Source of the DNA: Methylophaga thalassica MP
Lineage (GTDB): Bacteria > Pseudomonadota > Gammaproteobacteria > Nitrosococcales > Methylophagaceae
Length of the DNA: 64,000 nucleotides
Direction of reading: 5' to 3'
Assembly (NCBI RefSeq): GCF_000214595.1
Contig: NZ_AFIG01000002.1
Coordinates: 105,876 to 169,875 of the forward strand
Shown here piece by piece: positions 55,945 through 64,000 of the stretch. Below the pieces are notes generated by a model. That model made no database searches and was not told the origin of the DNA. It saw only the letters and a list, made by a program, of their open reading frames with translations. The position numbers and the translations under genes are program-made. How positions within the stretch are numbered: position 1 is the first letter of the stretch; each line of letters starts with the position of its first letter.

Positions 55945-56810
55945 TGACATATAAAAGCAAATCACACGATGTTTTCGATGGTGAAATACCAAAGGATCTT
56001 GGTAAAAAGAAAAACCCGCCATTATGGGTAAAACTGATATTTCTTGTAATTCTTGTTGCTGTTCTTGGTACAGCAGCCTACTTACTTGAATCAGATGATG
56101 ATTATGAAATTGAACCAGGTACAGATTTAACTGAAACAGTTGTCTCAGAACTCATATCTGAAGATTCCAATACCTCTAAAGATTCCATAACTAACATTAT
56201 TGTTGAAGATAAAGAGAATAAGCAAAGCTCTGAGATAGATATTGTAGAACTTGAGAATACTGATAGTGAGATTCAAGTCTTCCCGCCTGATGCCAAACAA
56301 CAGAGTTTTAACAAACCAACCTCTCTTGATGAAATAAAGAATATTAATGATCAATTAGATGATTTATCTGCCAGGCTCGCTACTGTTGAAGATAAGGGTT
56401 CGGAACGAATAGCTTTAATTCAGAATGGCATCGACCTTCACACACAAAGCGTCAACAAATTGAATACATTAGTTTATTCACTGAAAGACCTTAAGAAAGA
56501 GCTTTCAGACTTGAAGAAAATGTCTACGAAATCGAATACCACAGTTCGTACATCCCAACCCGGTAGCCAGAAGCTTCAAACAAAAAATAATCAACCAACA
56601 AACTCAAACTCAAATAGCAAGACGGATCAGCTCAAGCTATTGGGTATCGACTCATGGGGCGGTGTAGATTTTGTTCAAATTCAATATAAACATGATATCC
56701 ATCTCCTATCAACAGGCGAGAAAATAGGGCTTTGGGGGGTAATTAGCATCGGTGAAGATAGCGTTGTGCTCAAAAACGAAGAAGGAGTGAGCTTTGAACT
56801 TAAGATTTAA
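55941..56810 (+). CDS. Bitopic membrane protein of the transfer cluster
   Basis: Protein of 289 residues: short cytoplasmic start, one membrane helix (WVKLIFLVILVAVLGTAAYLL), acidic linker, a coiled coil (about 130-195) and a small C-terminal beta domain (LLGIDSWGGVDFVQIQYKHDIHLLSTGEKIGLWGVISIGEDSVVLKN), which resembles the beta domain of PilP-type proteins. I cannot name it. Overlaps both neighbours, so it is an integral part of the tra operon. Confidence 0.6.
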   Translation: MMTYKSKSHDVFDGEIPKDLGKKKNPPLWVKLIFLVILVAVLGTAAYLLESDDDYEIEPGTDLTETVVSELISEDSNTSKDSITNIIVEDKENKQSSEIDIVELENTDSEIQVFPPDAKQQSFNKPTSLDEIKNINDQLDDLSARLATVEDKGSERIALIQNGIDLHTQSVNKLNTLVYSLKDLKKELSDLKKMSTKSNTTVRTSQPGSQKLQTKNNQPTNSNSNSKTDQLKLLGIDSWGGVDFVQIQYKHDIHLLSTGEKIGLWGVISIGEDSVVLKNEEGVSFELKI

Positions 56811-57570
56811 AAGGCATCTGTTTTTAATGCTGATAGTGGTATCAAATACTTCTTTTGCAGCAGAGAAAATCACATCACAAGAAAAACAATCCAAAGCTAC
56901 AGACAGCTCGATAACCCAAACAGAACAGAAACACCTCATGTGGGGATTATCGTCGGCTGAATATGCACGATACGAAGAACTAATGAAAGGTATCAGAGGG
57001 AGCATAAGTCCTAAAACAATTTCTCCACTTGAGGTATTGGGAATCCATGCTCAGAACGAAGCTGAACGAAGAAAATACGCACGGCTTTGGGCAGACATGA
57101 TGGAGAAAGATACTGAACGAGTTCTTGCATTCCAACGCGCTTATGACCAGGCATGGAAAGATAAAGGTAATAGGCCGTTAATCGATATTAGTCAGTTAAA
57201 GAGCCAATCGCCTTCAACCACTCCTACAGCGACTACACAATCGTCTGGACTACCAATTTCTAAAATGATAGTCGTAACAAAATTAGATGGATGTGCTGCC
57301 TGTGACAAGAAAATTCATCAGCTTTTAACATCAATGCTAGTTGATAAAACGATTCACTTGGATATCTATTTTAGTGATTCGAGTGATAAACAGAACAGCG
57401 TAATACGCCAATGGGCAATAAGTAATCGTGTAGATGCAGAAATGCTTAAAAGCCGTCGTTTAACGTTAAATCATGGGCAGTCACTCATGAATCAATACCA
57501 GCTTGATGAAGAACAACTGCCTGCAACATTCAAAGTCGATAACAATGGAGGGGTAAAAAGGGTAGAATAA
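56794..57570 (+). CDS. TIGR03759-type integrating conjugative element protein
   Basis: Protein of 258 residues with a signal peptide (LFLMLIVVSNTSFA). The helical region HLMWGLSSAEYARYEELMKGIRGSISPKTISPLEVLGIHAQNEAERRKYARLWADMMEKDTERVLAFQRAYD is the family hallmark. A C-terminal thioredoxin-like part carries C-x2-C (GCAACDKK). The TTG start at 56794 has GGAG six bases before it and overlaps the previous gene. Confidence 0.8.
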   Translation: MNLRFKRHLFLMLIVVSNTSFAAEKITSQEKQSKATDSSITQTEQKHLMWGLSSAEYARYEELMKGIRGSISPKTISPLEVLGIHAQNEAERRKYARLWADMMEKDTERVLAFQRAYDQAWKDKGNRPLIDISQLKSQSPSTTPTATTQSSGLPISKMIVVTKLDGCAACDKKIHQLLTSMLVDKTIHLDIYFSDSSDKQNSVIRQWAISNRVDAEMLKSRRLTLNHGQSLMNQYQLDEEQLPATFKVDNNGGVKRVE

Positions 57571-57573
57571 TAT

Positions 57574-58074
57574 TTGACTAATATTAAATTACCCAATATG
57601 ACATCTAATACGACGCCTATTGATTTGAATGCTTATAAAAGATTTCTTGATGGAGAAGTCGAGAAACATGCCAGTGACACAAAGATCAACAATGGCACGA
57701 GTATTGTTAATGCTGTCAACGTCGGAAGTTACAGCTTTAGTTGGGGAAAAATAGTCGAGCAACTTTCTGGAGAGTTCTTTATCTGGAAGTTTCAAATATC
57801 TACCCTTGCCAAAAAAACCCATGGCGAGAGAATCTATTTCCAAGAGCAAATATTTAACTATTTGCAGTCAAAACATCCAGAACATTCATCTGAGCACGCT
57901 ATCTTGGTGGCTGGTTTGCATGACAAATGTATATTCTTGGGTATTAAGGAAGATGCATTCATCATCGCATCACCAATGCAACATGAGTATAAAAACCGCA
58001 TATGGGTTCACATGCATATACTCAACAAAGATATTCCTGAAATTCTTAGTTATATCAATAATACTCAGCAGTAG
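57574..58074 (+). CDS. Hypothetical transfer-region protein
   Basis: Protein of up to 166 residues, not recognised. The start is uncertain: TTG at 57574 or ATG at 57598. It has no membrane segment. A mixed alpha/beta composition with ILVAGLHDKCIFLGIKEDAFIIASP suggests a globular domain. Its 3' end overlaps the signal-peptide region of the next gene in another frame. Located between TIGR03759 and the lytic transglycosylase. Confidence 0.55.
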   Translation: MTNIKLPNMTSNTTPIDLNAYKRFLDGEVEKHASDTKINNGTSIVNAVNVGSYSFSWGKIVEQLSGEFFIWKFQISTLAKKTHGERIYFQEQIFNYLQSKHPEHSSEHAILVAGLHDKCIFLGIKEDAFIIASPMQHEYKNRIWVHMHILNKDIPEILSYINNTQQ

Positions 58075-58573
58075 CCTCTCTTCACCCGCGTACGCAAATA
58101 CATATTCAAAAAATTCTATCCCAGCCCTTTATGTAAAAGTAGCTAAGCAGGAAGGTGTTCCAGCAAATCTACTTTATGCAATCTCACGAGCAGAAAGCAC
58201 TAATCCAAAAATTAAAAAGGTATGGCCATGGACGCTCAATGTTCGTGGCAAAGGATATTACTTCCCTACACGTAAGAAAGCTTATGCAGCAATTATGCTG
58301 TTATTAGCCAACGACATCACTTTAGTTGATATAGGTCTAATGCAAACTAATTGGTATTGGCACAAAGACAAACTGAAAGACCCTTGGAAGGCATTATCAC
58401 CTGAATACAATATTCAAACTGGAGCAAAAATCTTACGTGAGTGCTACGAACGCAAACAAGACTGGTTTTATTGTGCTGGTGAGTATCATACAAAGAGTAA
58501 TACACCAGAGAGAGCAGCACGTGCAAAACGTTATCGGGAGAATGTGCTTAGCTATATGAGGGCAACAAAATGA
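57983..58573 (+). CDS. Lytic transglycosylase (SLT domain)
   Basis: Protein of about 196 residues with a signal peptide (FLKFLVISIILSSSLSSPAYA). The SLT domain has LLYAISRAESTNPKI with the catalytic Glu, then TLVDIGLMQTNWYWH and PEYNIQTGAKILRECY. It opens peptidoglycan for the transfer apparatus. The ATG at 57983 is the last usable start before the signal peptide; it lies inside the previous gene. Similar enzymes occur at this place in MPF_G elements. Confidence 0.88.
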   Translation: MSIKTAYGFTCIYSTKIFLKFLVISIILSSSLSSPAYANTYSKNSIPALYVKVAKQEGVPANLLYAISRAESTNPKIKKVWPWTLNVRGKGYYFPTRKKAYAAIMLLLANDITLVDIGLMQTNWYWHKDKLKDPWKALSPEYNIQTGAKILRECYERKQDWFYCAGEYHTKSNTPERAARAKRYRENVLSYMRATK

Positions 58574-59052
58574 GCAGGATGATCTCTTTATCTGTCCTAC
58601 TCATGGTGAGCACATTGGTCCATGCAGAACCCAAAGTGATATTTGATTCTGGTAGAACTATAAATGCGGACAGATATTTATCTACTGAAAAAAAAGCTCA
58701 ACTCCCAAAACGCAAACCCAACATCACGAGCCTGATCAGCCCAACAACGCCCGAAATGACTGTTGGTAAGGTAAAAAGACGGAATATTTCACTCCCTTAT
58801 CTGCCAAGCCCATTGTTTCTTGTGGGAGCTGACAAGGTATCCATAAACTGGCTATCGCGACACAGAGAAGCACTCATTAAAGTCGGTGCAGTGGGTCTGA
58901 TCGTCAACTCGAAGTCTGCTTCAGATATACAACAAGTCATACACGCAGCAAGTGGACTTCAGATAAGTCCGGCTTCCGGAAGTGATCTTGCAAAACAGCT
59001 AAACCTCCATCATTACCCAATTTTAATCACTCGAACACAGATTGCCCAATGA
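58570..59052 (+). CDS. PFL_4695/TIGR03765-type element protein
   Basis: Protein of 160 residues with a signal peptide (LSVLLMVSTLVHA). The conserved part LPSPLFLVGADKVSINWLSRHREALIKVGAVGLIVNSKSASDIQQVIHAASGLQISPASGSDLAKQLNLHHYPILIT fits the family located before traD. It overlaps both neighbours by four bases. Function in transfer is unknown. Confidence 0.8.
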   Translation: MSRMISLSVLLMVSTLVHAEPKVIFDSGRTINADRYLSTEKKAQLPKRKPNITSLISPTTPEMTVGKVKRRNISLPYLPSPLFLVGADKVSINWLSRHREALIKVGAVGLIVNSKSASDIQQVIHAASGLQISPASGSDLAKQLNLHHYPILITRTQIAQ

Positions 59053-61106
59053 AACAGAAACACACGTTGGAAGTACTCCTTCGACCAAAGGTTGAAATAT
59101 GGTCTGCCGGGATATCTGCCACAGGTGCGGTACTTTCATATGTCGCACCGTGGTCTATTATGATGACCCCATCAATTGCTTATGGGGTAGGGGGTATCCT
59201 CACCTATAATGCCTTTCGTAATTTCAGAGATTTTGTTCGACTCTATAAGTATCAAAAAGGGCTTCGTCGGCAAGCGCTATTCAAGATGGCACCCAATGAT
59301 ATTCCAGTTAGTAAAAAATATTTGTTCTATGGACTAGGCTTTAGGTGGGGACAAAAACATGCTCAGCGTCTAAAGGACACAAGAGAGCCAGCTGCAAGCA
59401 AATATATTAACCCTGGACTACTTTACAGACTCGCAAGAAGAAAAGAGCGTGAATGGGAATCACAACCGTATCTATCTAAACTCGCTGAACTACTCAACAG
59501 TGAATCAAAATTTAATCCTGTTCGATCATTACCTCCAATCGGGGGCGAGCCACAGATCCACGGTGTAGGGGGGGAGGAAGAACCCGTAGTTTCACTTCTT
59601 TCGGAAAGGAATGGTCATACACTGGTTCTGGGTACCACCCGTGTTGGTAAAACTCGTGCAGCTGAAGTGCTGATTACTCAAGATATAAGACGTGGTGACA
59701 TCACAGTAGTCTTCGATCCAAAAGGTGATGCAGAGTTGATGCGAAGAATTATTGCTGAATGTAAAGCATCAGGTCGAGAAGATGATTTAGTTGTCTTTCA
59801 TCTTGGCTTCCCAGACATATCAGCTAGATATAACGGCATAGGACATTTTAGCCGTGTAACAGAGGTTGCTACCAGAACAGCAAACCAACTTGACAGTGGT
59901 GGTAACTCAAACGTATTCCGTGAGTTTTTCTGGCGTTTCACCAATATTATTGCTCAAGCACTGGTAGCACTCGGACGACGACCAGACTATGCACAATTAG
60001 CTCAGCACATTCAAAGTATCGATGATCTACTCATAGATTATTACGAGGTTTGGTTAAACAATGAGGCTGATCCTGACTGGCCAAGACACGTAAATGAAAT
60101 AGCTTCAAATTTGAACGATAAGATGCTTCCTATGAGTCTACGTGGGAAAAACAAAAGAGCAAACGCCATGATTAAATATGCTCAAGATAGAAAAATGTTT
60201 GATGCTGTAGCTATGGGACTACGTTCTACATTTGAATACGACAAAACATATTTTGACAAGATTGTGGCTAGTGGTCTGCCATTACTTGAGAAACTTATAT
60301 CAGGACGTATTGCTGAGCTTATATCACCAGCATATAACGACGCAGACGATAATCGACCAGTATTTAGTTGGGGGCAGGTCATAAGACAAAAGAAAGTCGT
60401 GTATATCGGACTGGATGCATTACAAGATATGGCTATTGCCGGCACCGTTGGTAACACAATGTTTGCAGACTTAGTTTCTACCGCAGGTGAGATATATAAA
60501 CATGGAACTGAACTCGGATATCACAACCAAGACACATCATCTGGAAGTAAAACCCCTATAAACATCCATGCTGATGAAGTGAATGAATTAATGGGAGATG
60601 AGTTTCTTCCAATGCTTAACAAAGGCGGGGGCGCAGGCTTGCAAATCACCGCTTACACACAAACCATGTCTGACGTTATTGTGAAGCTTGGTGATCAAGC
60701 AAAAGCAGGTCAAGCACTTGGTAACTTTGGCACGGTAGTTATATTCCGAGTGAAAGAACTAGCTACAGCTGAGCTATTCACGGAACAGCTCCCAATGGTC
60801 GAGGTTGCTGCTGCAACTGAAGTGACAGGCTCTGCAGACTCAGTAGATCTAGATAGTGAGGTCGATTTCACATCAAGCGCTCAAGACCGCATAACGTTCA
60901 CTGAAGCCCCCCTTCTGTCACCGGCAACCATAATGGCACTCCCAAAAGGTCAAGCATTCATTCTCACAGCAGGTGGTCAACTATGGAAAATCCGAGTGCC
61001 ATTAGCGGACTCTAAAGATGACCTCTATATGACCTCAAATTTCAATGAAATGGCTGATGATATGGCTTCATCATACCGAACTGGCGAGACATGGTGGGTT
61101 GAGTAA
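59049..61106 (+). CDS. traD: Type IV coupling protein TraD
   Basis: Membrane-anchored ATPase of 685 residues. Two helices lie near the N-terminus. Walker A is LVLGTTRVGKTRAAE, followed by VVFDPKGDAELMRR. Walker B is INIHADEVNELMG and the Gln-containing motif follows as LQITAYTQTMSDV. It brings the relaxase-DNA complex to the secretion channel. It belongs to the TraD form of MPF_G elements. Relaxase is not in this window. Overlaps its neighbours by four and one bases. Confidence 0.92.
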   Translation: MKQKHTLEVLLRPKVEIWSAGISATGAVLSYVAPWSIMMTPSIAYGVGGILTYNAFRNFRDFVRLYKYQKGLRRQALFKMAPNDIPVSKKYLFYGLGFRWGQKHAQRLKDTREPAASKYINPGLLYRLARRKEREWESQPYLSKLAELLNSESKFNPVRSLPPIGGEPQIHGVGGEEEPVVSLLSERNGHTLVLGTTRVGKTRAAEVLITQDIRRGDITVVFDPKGDAELMRRIIAECKASGREDDLVVFHLGFPDISARYNGIGHFSRVTEVATRTANQLDSGGNSNVFREFFWRFTNIIAQALVALGRRPDYAQLAQHIQSIDDLLIDYYEVWLNNEADPDWPRHVNEIASNLNDKMLPMSLRGKNKRANAMIKYAQDRKMFDAVAMGLRSTFEYDKTYFDKIVASGLPLLEKLISGRIAELISPAYNDADDNRPVFSWGQVIRQKKVVYIGLDALQDMAIAGTVGNTMFADLVSTAGEIYKHGTELGYHNQDTSSGSKTPINIHADEVNELMGDEFLPMLNKGGGAGLQITAYTQTMSDVIVKLGDQAKAGQALGNFGTVVIFRVKELATAELFTEQLPMVEVAAATEVTGSADSVDLDSEVDFTSSAQDRITFTEAPLLSPATIMALPKGQAFILTAGGQLWKIRVPLADSKDDLYMTSNFNEMADDMASSYRTGETWWVE

Positions 61107-61801
61107 TGGCACAGGATAATACCCCTCAAACCCAAAAAAGTCTGATAGGTAGATGGATATCACGAATTACAACCATAGCGGTGTGGCTTCTACTCGCTTT
61201 ACTCATGTCTATCATCACAGAATGGATTGGAATGAACACTAAATGGAAAGATGAAGGTATTGAGCACAGCAGGGGGATGGTTAAAACAGAGCTGGGTTAT
61301 TTAAACAAAGACTTCCAGAAAAGTTTAATTGTACAGCGGCCCGTTCAATATGCTGAAAATATAGCATCAACAATGCATAAGTATATGTATGAGAAGACAG
61401 GTGTTATGGATATCCTTTCTAAGATTCTTCGAGACAACAAAGCTGAAAGCATAATACGTCTGTTTGCCGAACATGTATTAGCTGCTGTTTACGTAACTCA
61501 AGTATTTGCAATAAGACTAGCAGTTCTGACATTAGCATTACCCGCATTTCTAATCTTTGGCATTGTTGCAGCTACGGAAGGTCTGGTTCAACGTGATATC
61601 AGAAAATGGTCTGTCGGAAGAGAACATGCTGGTTTATACCATCACGCAAAACGCTGGATTCCCATAACCTTCATCGCACCATGGGTTGTCTATCTTGCTT
61701 TTCCAGTTTCTATTCATCCAAACGCTGTAATCCTACCTTTTGCCTTGTTATTCGGCATTGGTATTTTCATGGTTACATACCTATTCAAGAAATATATCTG
61801 A
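61106..61801 (+). CDS. TIGR03747-type element membrane protein
   Basis: Protein of 231 residues with four membrane helices (TTIAVWLLLALLMSIITEWIG; RLAVLTLALPAFLIFGIVAATEGLV; ITFIAPWVVYLAFPVSI; VILPFALLFGIGIFMVTYLF) and QRDIRKWSVGREHAGLYHHAKR between them. This is the membrane protein encoded after TraD in MPF_G elements. Its stop codon overlaps transfer operator site 4. Confidence 0.82.
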   Translation: MAQDNTPQTQKSLIGRWISRITTIAVWLLLALLMSIITEWIGMNTKWKDEGIEHSRGMVKTELGYLNKDFQKSLIVQRPVQYAENIASTMHKYMYEKTGVMDILSKILRDNKAESIIRLFAEHVLAAVYVTQVFAIRLAVLTLALPAFLIFGIVAATEGLVQRDIRKWSVGREHAGLYHHAKRWIPITFIAPWVVYLAFPVSIHPNAVILPFALLFGIGIFMVTYLFKKYI

Positions 61802-61829
61802 TAACCGGCTCAGACCAATATCCGGTTAT
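61801..61829. promoter_or_regulatory. Transfer operator site 4
   Basis: 29-bp inverted repeat with perfect 8-bp arms ATAACCGG-N13-CCGGTTAT, the best copy, with centre CTCAGACCAATAT. It begins at the last base of the previous stop codon and lies 61 bases before the RAQPRD gene. Confidence 0.88.
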
Positions 61830-61890
61830 TCATTGTCTCTATTGAGGGGCTTGGGCAGACTTCACTCACACAAAGTTAATGTAGTGAGAA

Positions 61891-62184
61891 ATGAACATAA
61901 TGCTCAAGCCCCTTTTACTTATTTTCACGATTTCGTTATCAGCGGTAGCTAGCGCCAGCAACTTTGCTGAACGTGAAAGTCTAGCCAAGCTTATTCATGA
62001 AATTGATGGCCTTAGCTCACTTGTTGACGAAGCGCAGGGCCGAGCAAATCCCGATAGCCGTATTCGCTTCCAATACAACCTACTTCGTAAAGACTTAATG
62101 ATGATGAAGCTGGGCATTCAAGAACATCTCGATGGACCAGCAATCGAACCGAGAAACTACGCCCCACTATCTGGCGACTACTGA
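61891..62184 (+). CDS. RAQPRD-family element protein
   Basis: Periplasmic protein of 97 residues with a signal peptide (LLLIFTISLSAVASAS). The family pattern is visible: LVDEAQGRANPDSRIRFQYNLLRKDLMMMKLGIQEHLDGPAIEPRNYAPLSGDY. It opens the second tra operon after operator site 4. Role in transfer is not known in detail. Confidence 0.85.
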   Translation: MNIMLKPLLLIFTISLSAVASASNFAERESLAKLIHEIDGLSSLVDEAQGRANPDSRIRFQYNLLRKDLMMMKLGIQEHLDGPAIEPRNYAPLSGDY

Positions 62185-62193
62185 CGCTAAACC

Positions 62194-62439
62194 ATGTCCG
62201 TTAATTCTAAGCAAACAGAAAGCTTCCTAAATGCTACTGGTGTATCCATGGATAACATCATGTTAGTCCTTGCAACTCTAGTAGCTGTTGCAATCTTGTT
62301 ATGGAGCGCCTGGGTAACACTGTCTTATTACAATCAATGGGCATCAAATAAAAATGACGTCACTTTGTTCGATGTTATGTGGAGTGCCACACGCTCCACT
62401 ATCTTGCTTTGTTTGGTTTTAAATCTAGTTTCAAAATAA
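62194..62439 (+). CDS. TIGR03758-type element protein
   Basis: Small protein of 81 residues with two membrane helices (IMLVLATLVAVAILLWSAWVTLSYY and ATRSTILLCLVLNLV). Its length and FLNATGV...FDVMWSATRS pattern match the TIGR03758 family of element inner-membrane proteins. Lies between RAQPRD and TIGR03745 genes, the family order. Confidence 0.82.
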   Translation: MSVNSKQTESFLNATGVSMDNIMLVLATLVAVAILLWSAWVTLSYYNQWASNKNDVTLFDVMWSATRSTILLCLVLNLVSK

Positions 62440-62448
62440 GGGTTAAAA

Positions 62449-62787
62449 ATGAAGAAAATACTTATCACTGCATCGGCCTTTTATCTATCAATATGTCAGA
62501 AAGCATATGCGAAATTACCAACAGCTGTTCCACCATCTACTGGATCAGCTAATGGAAACTGGCTAGAACTTCTAAAAGGATACATAAAAGATGCTTCTTT
62601 ACTACTAGGGTTAACACTCTCTGTTGTTGGTTTTATTTGGCTTTCTTGGATTGCTTTTTCAGATATTAACCAAGCTCGTACAGGTAGAAAAGAATGGGGT
62701 GAAGTCGGCGTGACAGTTATAGCAGGTGCAGGTGTTTTCGCATTTGTTTCTTATTTACTTTATCAAGCTTCAGATGTCTTCAAATGA
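62449..62787 (+). CDS. TIGR03745-type element membrane protein (VirB2/TraA-like)
   Basis: Protein of 112 residues with a signal peptide (ILITASAFYLSICQKAYA) and two membrane helices separated by a short basic loop (ARTGRKEWGE). This is the topology of a conjugative pilin subunit, and the family lies at the corresponding place in MPF_G elements. Pilin function is likely but not proved from sequence. Confidence 0.8.
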   Translation: MKKILITASAFYLSICQKAYAKLPTAVPPSTGSANGNWLELLKGYIKDASLLLGLTLSVVGFIWLSWIAFSDINQARTGRKEWGEVGVTVIAGAGVFAFVSYLLYQASDVFK

Positions 62788-63155
62788 GTGATTCAGAAGA
62801 TATCTTGGCTGATAGGCTCAATAACGAGCCTCCAATATTCCGAGGACTGTCTAATTCAGAATTAGGAATGGTATTAAAAGTTGGAGCTCTTTTCTGGATT
62901 CCAGTTTGTCTGTTCATGGCTGCCTTAATGGGGAAAATGCTAATGGGGATGGGAGCAGCAATGATTATGCTTTTGCTGACAGTCCTTGTCAGTGGCTCTT
63001 TATTTCAGAAAATAAAGCGAGGAAGGCCTGACTACTACTATCAACATTATTTAATGCTACGAGATATTTTTCTCAGAGTAAAAACTAATACAAATAATGA
63101 TCGCGTAATTCATTACTCAGGAACATGGGGAGTTGGACGTACTGATGGGGAGTAA
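62784..63155 (+). CDS. TIGR03750-type conjugal transfer protein (TraL-like)
   Basis: Protein of 123 residues with two close membrane helices (FWIPVCLFMAALMGKMLMGMGAAMIMLLLTVLVSG) and a basic tail. Start NNEPPIFRGLSNSELGMVLK is the family pattern. It corresponds to TraL/VirB3-type inner-membrane components. Overlaps its neighbours. Confidence 0.82.
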   Translation: MSDSEDILADRLNNEPPIFRGLSNSELGMVLKVGALFWIPVCLFMAALMGKMLMGMGAAMIMLLLTVLVSGSLFQKIKRGRPDYYYQHYLMLRDIFLRVKTNTNNDRVIHYSGTWGVGRTDGE

Positions 63156-63780
63156 ATATAGAGGAGAGAATGACAACCTTAAATCTCATATCACTACTCT
63201 GAGAATAGTAGTTGGGATATTAATTCTATTTTGTATTTTGTTCTGGATGTCGGCAAATAAAGCTCGTGAAGTTCAAAGGTTATTCATTCCACCAGACCTT
63301 CGAGCAGGCGCGACAGTTACGCTCAATGAAATACCTGTCACATCAGCATATAGCTTTGCAGTCAGTATCTTTCAATATCTTAATACATGGCTAGAAGACG
63401 GAGCCAAAGACTATCCTGCGAGAGTAGGAGAACTTGCTGCATACCTTTCACCAAGCTATCAGCAATGGCTAAAGGAAGACATTATTCGTCGTAGTAATCG
63501 TGGTGAACTAGATAGGCGTACAAGAACTGTCACTCTAATTAACGAAATGGCTTATGACGACCATAGAGTAGACATACTTAATGAAAACAACTTCATAGTA
63601 TGGCTCGATCTCAGGATTACTGAGACTCATCGTGGTGTCCCCATCAAATCAGTAGATATTAGATATCCAATTAGAGTCGTCCGCAGTAACGTAAGTCCGG
63701 AGTTCAACCCTTGGGGACTAATGTTAGATGGCTTTCAAGAAAATCCAACACGAATTACTTCAACGGTAAAACAACAATGA
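63145..63780 (+). CDS. PFL_4703/TIGR03746-type element protein (TraE/VirB8-like)
   Basis: Protein of 211 residues with one N-terminal helix (LRIVVGILILFCILFWMSA) and a periplasmic domain with PPDLRAGATVTLNEIPVTSAYSFAVSIFQYLNTWLEDGAKDYPARV. It is a bitopic assembly component. ATG at 63145 is preferred to TTG at 63133 because a GGGGAG site lies upstream; it overlaps the previous stop. Confidence 0.82.
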   Translation: MGSKYRGENDNLKSHITTLRIVVGILILFCILFWMSANKAREVQRLFIPPDLRAGATVTLNEIPVTSAYSFAVSIFQYLNTWLEDGAKDYPARVGELAAYLSPSYQQWLKEDIIRRSNRGELDRRTRTVTLINEMAYDDHRVDILNENNFIVWLDLRITETHRGVPIKSVDIRYPIRVVRSNVSPEFNPWGLMLDGFQENPTRITSTVKQQ

Positions 63781-64000
63781 AGCTATATATAACGATAATA
63801 GTAGCTCTTTTTACTCTTGCTTGGTTGCCGACAAAATCAGTTGCTGATGAGAAGGTGGTCTGGGACAAGACACCAATCAAGGTAGTATTAAAGCCTAATC
63901 AAGAGAGAATGATCGTCTTCCCATCAAATAGCGTGAGAGTGAAAGTACCCGCTGCAATAGCTAATTCGCTAAGTACATTATCAAACAATGGTGTCATTTT
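63777..64000 (+). CDS. TIGR03749-type element protein (TraK-like), start only
   Basis: The frame begins at ATG 63777 (overlapping the previous stop) and runs off the right edge after 74 codons. A signal peptide (IIVALFTLAWLPTKSVA) is followed by VVWDKTPIKVVLKPNQERMIVFPSNSVRVKVPAAI, the start of the TIGR03749 family of periplasmic TraK-like core proteins. Confidence 0.75.
   Translation, partial: MKLYITIIVALFTLAWLPTKSVADEKVVWDKTPIKVVLKPNQERMIVFPSNSVRVKVPAAIANSLSTLSNNGVI

Noticed and set aside
57806..57982. Longer form of the lytic transglycosylase
   Set aside because: The extra residues are out-of-frame shadow of the 57574 gene and would put the signal peptide about 75 residues inside the protein.

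Overview
The window is part of a large conjugative element from a gammaproteobacterium. It is low to medium in GC by eye. The element is an integrative conjugative element or a conjugative plasmid. The right end carries a recognisable run of MPF_G (PFGI-1/ICEHin1056-type) transfer genes: TraD coupling protein, lytic transglycosylase, RAQPRD protein and several small inner-membrane proteins in the family order. The middle carries an R64/PAPI-1-type IVb pilus operon. Between and beside these blocks sit a ParA partition locus, a tyrosine recombinase, SSB, a candidate annealing protein, a RecB/Cas4-like nuclease and a MoxR/vWA module of the kind found in SXT/R391-type elements. No rRNA, tRNA, CRISPR or transposase was seen.

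Layout. 1-5.5 kb: cargo with an end of a membrane protein, diacylglycerol kinase, a LtaS/MdoB-like sulfatase-fold transferase, a methyltransferase and FeoA/FeoB. 5.5-8.4 kb: backbone (unknown protein, SSB, candidate annealing protein). 8.5-18.5 kb: metal cargo on the minus strand (HupE/UreJ, CzcA, CzcB, CzcC, M56 sensor protease, BlaI repressor, His-tailed MFS pump). 19.2-27.7 kb: backbone with nuclease, MoxR ATPase, WGR-like protein, DUF1173, DUF3150 and a HExxH/vWA protein. 27.8-39.75 kb: a two-gene Cas4-like pair followed directly by the type IVb pilus genes. 39.85-49.86 kb: second metal cargo (CDF pump, ArnT/GtrB/GtrA lipid-linked glycosylation genes, and a second czc operon broken by an amber codon and a frameshift). 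50-54.2 kb: recombinase with a dif-like site upstream, NERD protein, ParA/ribbon-helix-helix partition pair and a phased repeat array that looks like a centromere. 54.5-64 kb: a transfer activator and the tra genes.

The most striking reading is a regulatory circuit. The protein at 54527-55351 looks like two FlhD-like segments followed by one FlhC-like segment in a single chain. Four 29-bp inverted repeats (ATAACCRG-N13-CCGGTTAT) lie just upstream of four operons: DUF1173, Cas4-pair plus pilus, tra part 1 and tra part 2. I infer that the single-chain FlhDC-like protein switches on transfer through these sites, as SetCD and AcaCD do in SXT and IncC elements.

Other candidates for new biology are a Cas4-type nuclease whose motifs are split over two overlapping genes, three BlaI-type operators (two inside the translated czcC leader), and alternative-pairing leader RNAs before several backbone operons. 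Assignments rest on motif reading only. No homology search or folding calculation was run.
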